From Bordetella genomosp. 13 (GTDB lineage: Bacteria > Pseudomonadota > Gammaproteobacteria > Burkholderiales > Burkholderiaceae_B): 64,000 nucleotides of DNA. Of the stretch, positions 62,288 to 64,000 are shown piece by piece (the first letter of the stretch is position 1; the number at the start of each line of letters is the position of its first letter). Location of the stretch: positions 248,001-312,000 of the forward strand of contig NZ_VEHL01000009.1 of assembly GCF_007679965.1 (NCBI RefSeq). Direction: 5' to 3'. The notes under the pieces are model-generated. The model was not told where the DNA came from. It saw only the letters and a list, made by a program, of their open reading frames with translations, and did no database searches. Made by a program: the position numbers and the translations under genes.

Positions 62288-62962
62288 ATGGCCTATTTCC
62301 GCCGCCGCTATTCCACGCCGAATCCCTACGCCGGCGCCTATGCCGACCCGTATTCGTCCGTGGCATCCGACCCGGCGTTGGCGCCCGCCCGGCTGCCCGC
62401 GCGGCCGGCCCCGGCGGCGCGCCAGGCCACCGCCGCGCTGAGCGCCCTGGGCGGCGCCTTCGCGGTCGCCGACCTGGAAACTACCGGCCTGTCGACCGCG
62501 TCATGCGAGATCCTGGAGTTCGCGGCCGTGCGCGTCGGCCTGGATGGCGGCGTCGAACGCGAGTACACCCAGGTGGTGCGCGTGCGGTCGCGCGTGCCGC
62601 CGTTCATCTCGCGCCTGACCGGCATCTCGCAGGCCGAGGTCGACCGGCACGGCATCCCGATGCGCGAGGCGTTCGGGGCATTCCTCGATTTCGTGGACGA
62701 CGTGCCCGTGTTCTTCCACAATGCCTCGTTCGACCGCCGCTTCCTGCTGGCGGCGGCCGAGACCACGGGCATGCCCTTCGCCAATCCCACGCACTGCACG
62801 CTGGCGCTGGCGCGCAAGGCCTGGCCCGAGCTGGCCTCGCACAAGCTGGGCGTCCTGGCGCAGCACCTGGGCGTCAGCGCGCCCACCCACCGCGCGCTGG
62901 CCGACGTGCACACCACGGTGGCGGTGGCCCTGGCCGCGCGTACACGTCTCGGTACGGTCTGA
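62288..62962 (+). CDS. DnaQ-like 3'-5' exonuclease (DEDDh)
   Basis: 224 residues from ATG 62288. After an A/P-rich N-terminus of about 50 residues the exonuclease fold begins: Exo I AVADLETTGLS, Exo II FFHNASFDRRFLLAA, Exo III HRALADVHTT. This is the epsilon/PolC-like clade, too short and too divergent to call as replicative DnaQ. Stand-alone gene; a proofreading or RNA-trimming role is possible. Confidence 0.82.
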   Translation: MAYFRRRYSTPNPYAGAYADPYSSVASDPALAPARLPARPAPAARQATAALSALGGAFAVADLETTGLSTASCEILEFAAVRVGLDGGVEREYTQVVRVRSRVPPFISRLTGISQAEVDRHGIPMREAFGAFLDFVDDVPVFFHNASFDRRFLLAAAETTGMPFANPTHCTLALARKAWPELASHKLGVLAQHLGVSAPTHRALADVHTTVAVALAARTRLGTV

Positions 62963-63072
62963 TTCCCAATTGTTGCTGCGGCGAGGGGCTGGTTTCAGCC
63001 GATTTCGCGCCCCTTCCACTTCCTGACACGATCCTTATACTGAAATCTCCCTAAACGGAGTAAGGACGTGCC

Positions 63073-63522
63073 ATGTACAAGCGCTTGATTGCAGTCATGT
63101 TGAGCTGCTCGCTGCTGGGCGTCAGTGGGCTGGCCCACGCGGACGATCACCGCGGCCACGACCGCGGCCGTCACGAACATCGCGACAAGCATCACGGCAA
63201 GGATCGCCGCGACCACGATCGCGGCCGCCATGAATGGCGCGGTGACCGCCATGACCGCCGCGGCCCGCCGCCGCGCGTGGTGGTCGAGAAGCATTACCAC
63301 CAGGCGCCGCGCCACTACGCGCCGCCGCGTCATCACCATCGCTGGTCGCGCGGCGAGTACGTTCCCGCCCCGTACCGAGGCGGCCAGTACGTGGTGGTCG
63401 ACTACGGCGCGCGCCACCTGGCCCCGCCGCCCCATGGCGCGCACTGGATCAACGTCGGCCCCGACTACTTCCTGATCGGCATGGCCACCGGCATGGTGCT
63501 GCAGTCGGTGCTGAGCCGCTGA
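63073..63522 (+). CDS. RcnB-like periplasmic protein
   Basis: 149 residues: signal peptide of about 24 residues (ending LAHAD), a strikingly His/Asp/Arg-rich middle (about residues 25-95), and the RcnB C-terminal domain (GGQYVVVDYGARHLAPPPHGAHWINVGPDYFLIGMATGMVL). RcnB-type proteins are linked to nickel/cobalt tolerance in Enterobacteria; the His-rich middle would suit metal binding, but this specific role is not shown here. Confidence 0.82.
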   Translation: MYKRLIAVMLSCSLLGVSGLAHADDHRGHDRGRHEHRDKHHGKDRRDHDRGRHEWRGDRHDRRGPPPRVVVEKHYHQAPRHYAPPRHHHRWSRGEYVPAPYRGGQYVVVDYGARHLAPPPHGAHWINVGPDYFLIGMATGMVLQSVLSR

Positions 63523-63580
63523 GCCGTATCGCGCTAGCATAGGCGGATTGCGACTGCACCGCGCACCGCCGCGGCTGCCC

Positions 63581-64000
63581 ATGCCGACGATCCTCGACGC
63601 GCCTGCCAGCCTGGATGCTCTCATTGCCCACTGTCGCCACTTCGAGGCGGACGTGCGCGCGGACGCGGGCGGCGGCCTGGATGCCATTCCCCGCCCCGTG
63701 CGCGAGTTGTTCCCGCCTAACGACCCCTATCCCCGCCTGCCGGGCATGTGGGCGCCGCTGGTCTGGCTGCTGGCGTGTTCGCTGGCCTTGACAGGCATCG
63801 ACGTGGTCATCCTGCAGGTGCTGCCCCGCCCGTCCGGCGAGGCGGCGGCGCGGGTGCTGCTGATCATGCTGGTGAACGTCGTGGCCGCCCTCGCGGCGGT
63901 GGCCGGCATCGTCGGCGCCGCGCGCGCCTCCAGTCATGCGCTGGATGGCCTGCGCCGCCTCACGCAGGCCATGCTGCTGGTGGCGGCGGCCGTCACGCTG
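63581..64000 (+). CDS. Membrane protein, 3' truncated by the window edge
   Basis: An open frame from ATG 63581 runs for exactly 140 codons to the end without a stop. After about 55 polar residues (PTILDAPASLDALIAHC and following) there are two hydrophobic segments, about residues 57-80 (WAPLVWLLACSLALTGIDVVI) and 93-115 (VLLIMLVNVVAALAAVAGI), and a third begins at the edge. No family recognised. Real coding is supported by strong third-position GC and the absence of competing frames. Confidence 0.55.
   Translation, partial: MPTILDAPASLDALIAHCRHFEADVRADAGGGLDAIPRPVRELFPPNDPYPRLPGMWAPLVWLLACSLALTGIDVVILQVLPRPSGEAAARVLLIMLVNVVAALAAVAGIVGAARASSHALDGLRRLTQAMLLVAAAVTL

Noticed and set aside
1..64000. 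tRNA, rRNA, CRISPR arrays, insertion sequences or prophage genes
   Set aside because: No cloverleaf-like sequence, regularly spaced repeat, transposase or phage structural gene was recognised by reading; a dedicated tRNA scan was not possible.

Overview
The window is uniformly GC-rich bacterial chromosome with dense, well-behaved genes, no rRNA or tRNA gene, no insertion sequence and no CRISPR array that I can see. Gene content and order (sulfate uptake and assimilation; rplS, NUDIX, rsgA, M48 protease, orn in a row; a Kdo kinase; FCD-type GntR regulators; TRAP and NMT1-type importers) suggest a betaproteobacterium of the Alcaligenaceae, Bordetella or Achromobacter-like. That placement is inference from memory of these groups, not a measured match.

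Layout. 1-5656: sulfate import and activation on the + strand (cysT, truncated by the window edge, then cysW, cysA, cysH, cysD, cysN). 5811-13848: housekeeping: a radical SAM gene behind a LexA box, a proline-rich hypothetical, a hydratase (-), rplS, a CoA-pyrophosphatase-like NUDIX gene, rsgA and an M48 protease (-), orn, and a stand-alone NAD(P)HX epimerase. 14043-24442: rnk (-), then the phenylacetate module: paaX (-) divergent from paaABCDE-paaN-paaG-paaI-paaK. 24485-27311: a TRAP transporter (-). 27592-36509: a YbbP-like permease, a group II truncated globin and a Kdo kinase in overlapping frames, then a polyamine importer potFGHI coupled to an ArsC/YffB-like protein and a 3-methyladenine glycosylase. 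36691-51345: cpdB lipoprotein (-), rmuC, an AidB-like acyl-CoA dehydrogenase, rpiA, phoU with a PHO box, a TonB siderophore receptor with a Fur box, a PHP lipoprotein (-) and acnB (-).

51494-62134 is the most distinctive part. An FCD/GntR regulator (-) is divergent from a four-gene operon: a malate/L-lactate dehydrogenase family enzyme, a split UxaA-family lyase (small plus large subunit) and a D-2-hydroxyacid dehydrogenase. This is the gene set expected for sulfolactate racemisation and desulfonation (ComC, SuyA, SuyB, SlcC). A convergent operon carries an SsuABC/TauABC-like importer and two luciferase-like flavin monooxygenases, and is itself divergent from a glutathione S-transferase. Both control regions contain the same TGTCGACA palindrome with a nearby CGACA half-site, so I propose one organosulfonate regulon under the local GntR protein. 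Sulfite released there would feed cysteine synthesis, while the cys genes at the start of the window serve inorganic sulfate.

62288-64000: a DnaQ-like exonuclease, an RcnB-like periplasmic protein, and the start of a membrane protein that leaves the window. Start codons were chosen from Shine-Dalgarno spacing, stop/start overlaps and family length; doubtful ones are marked.
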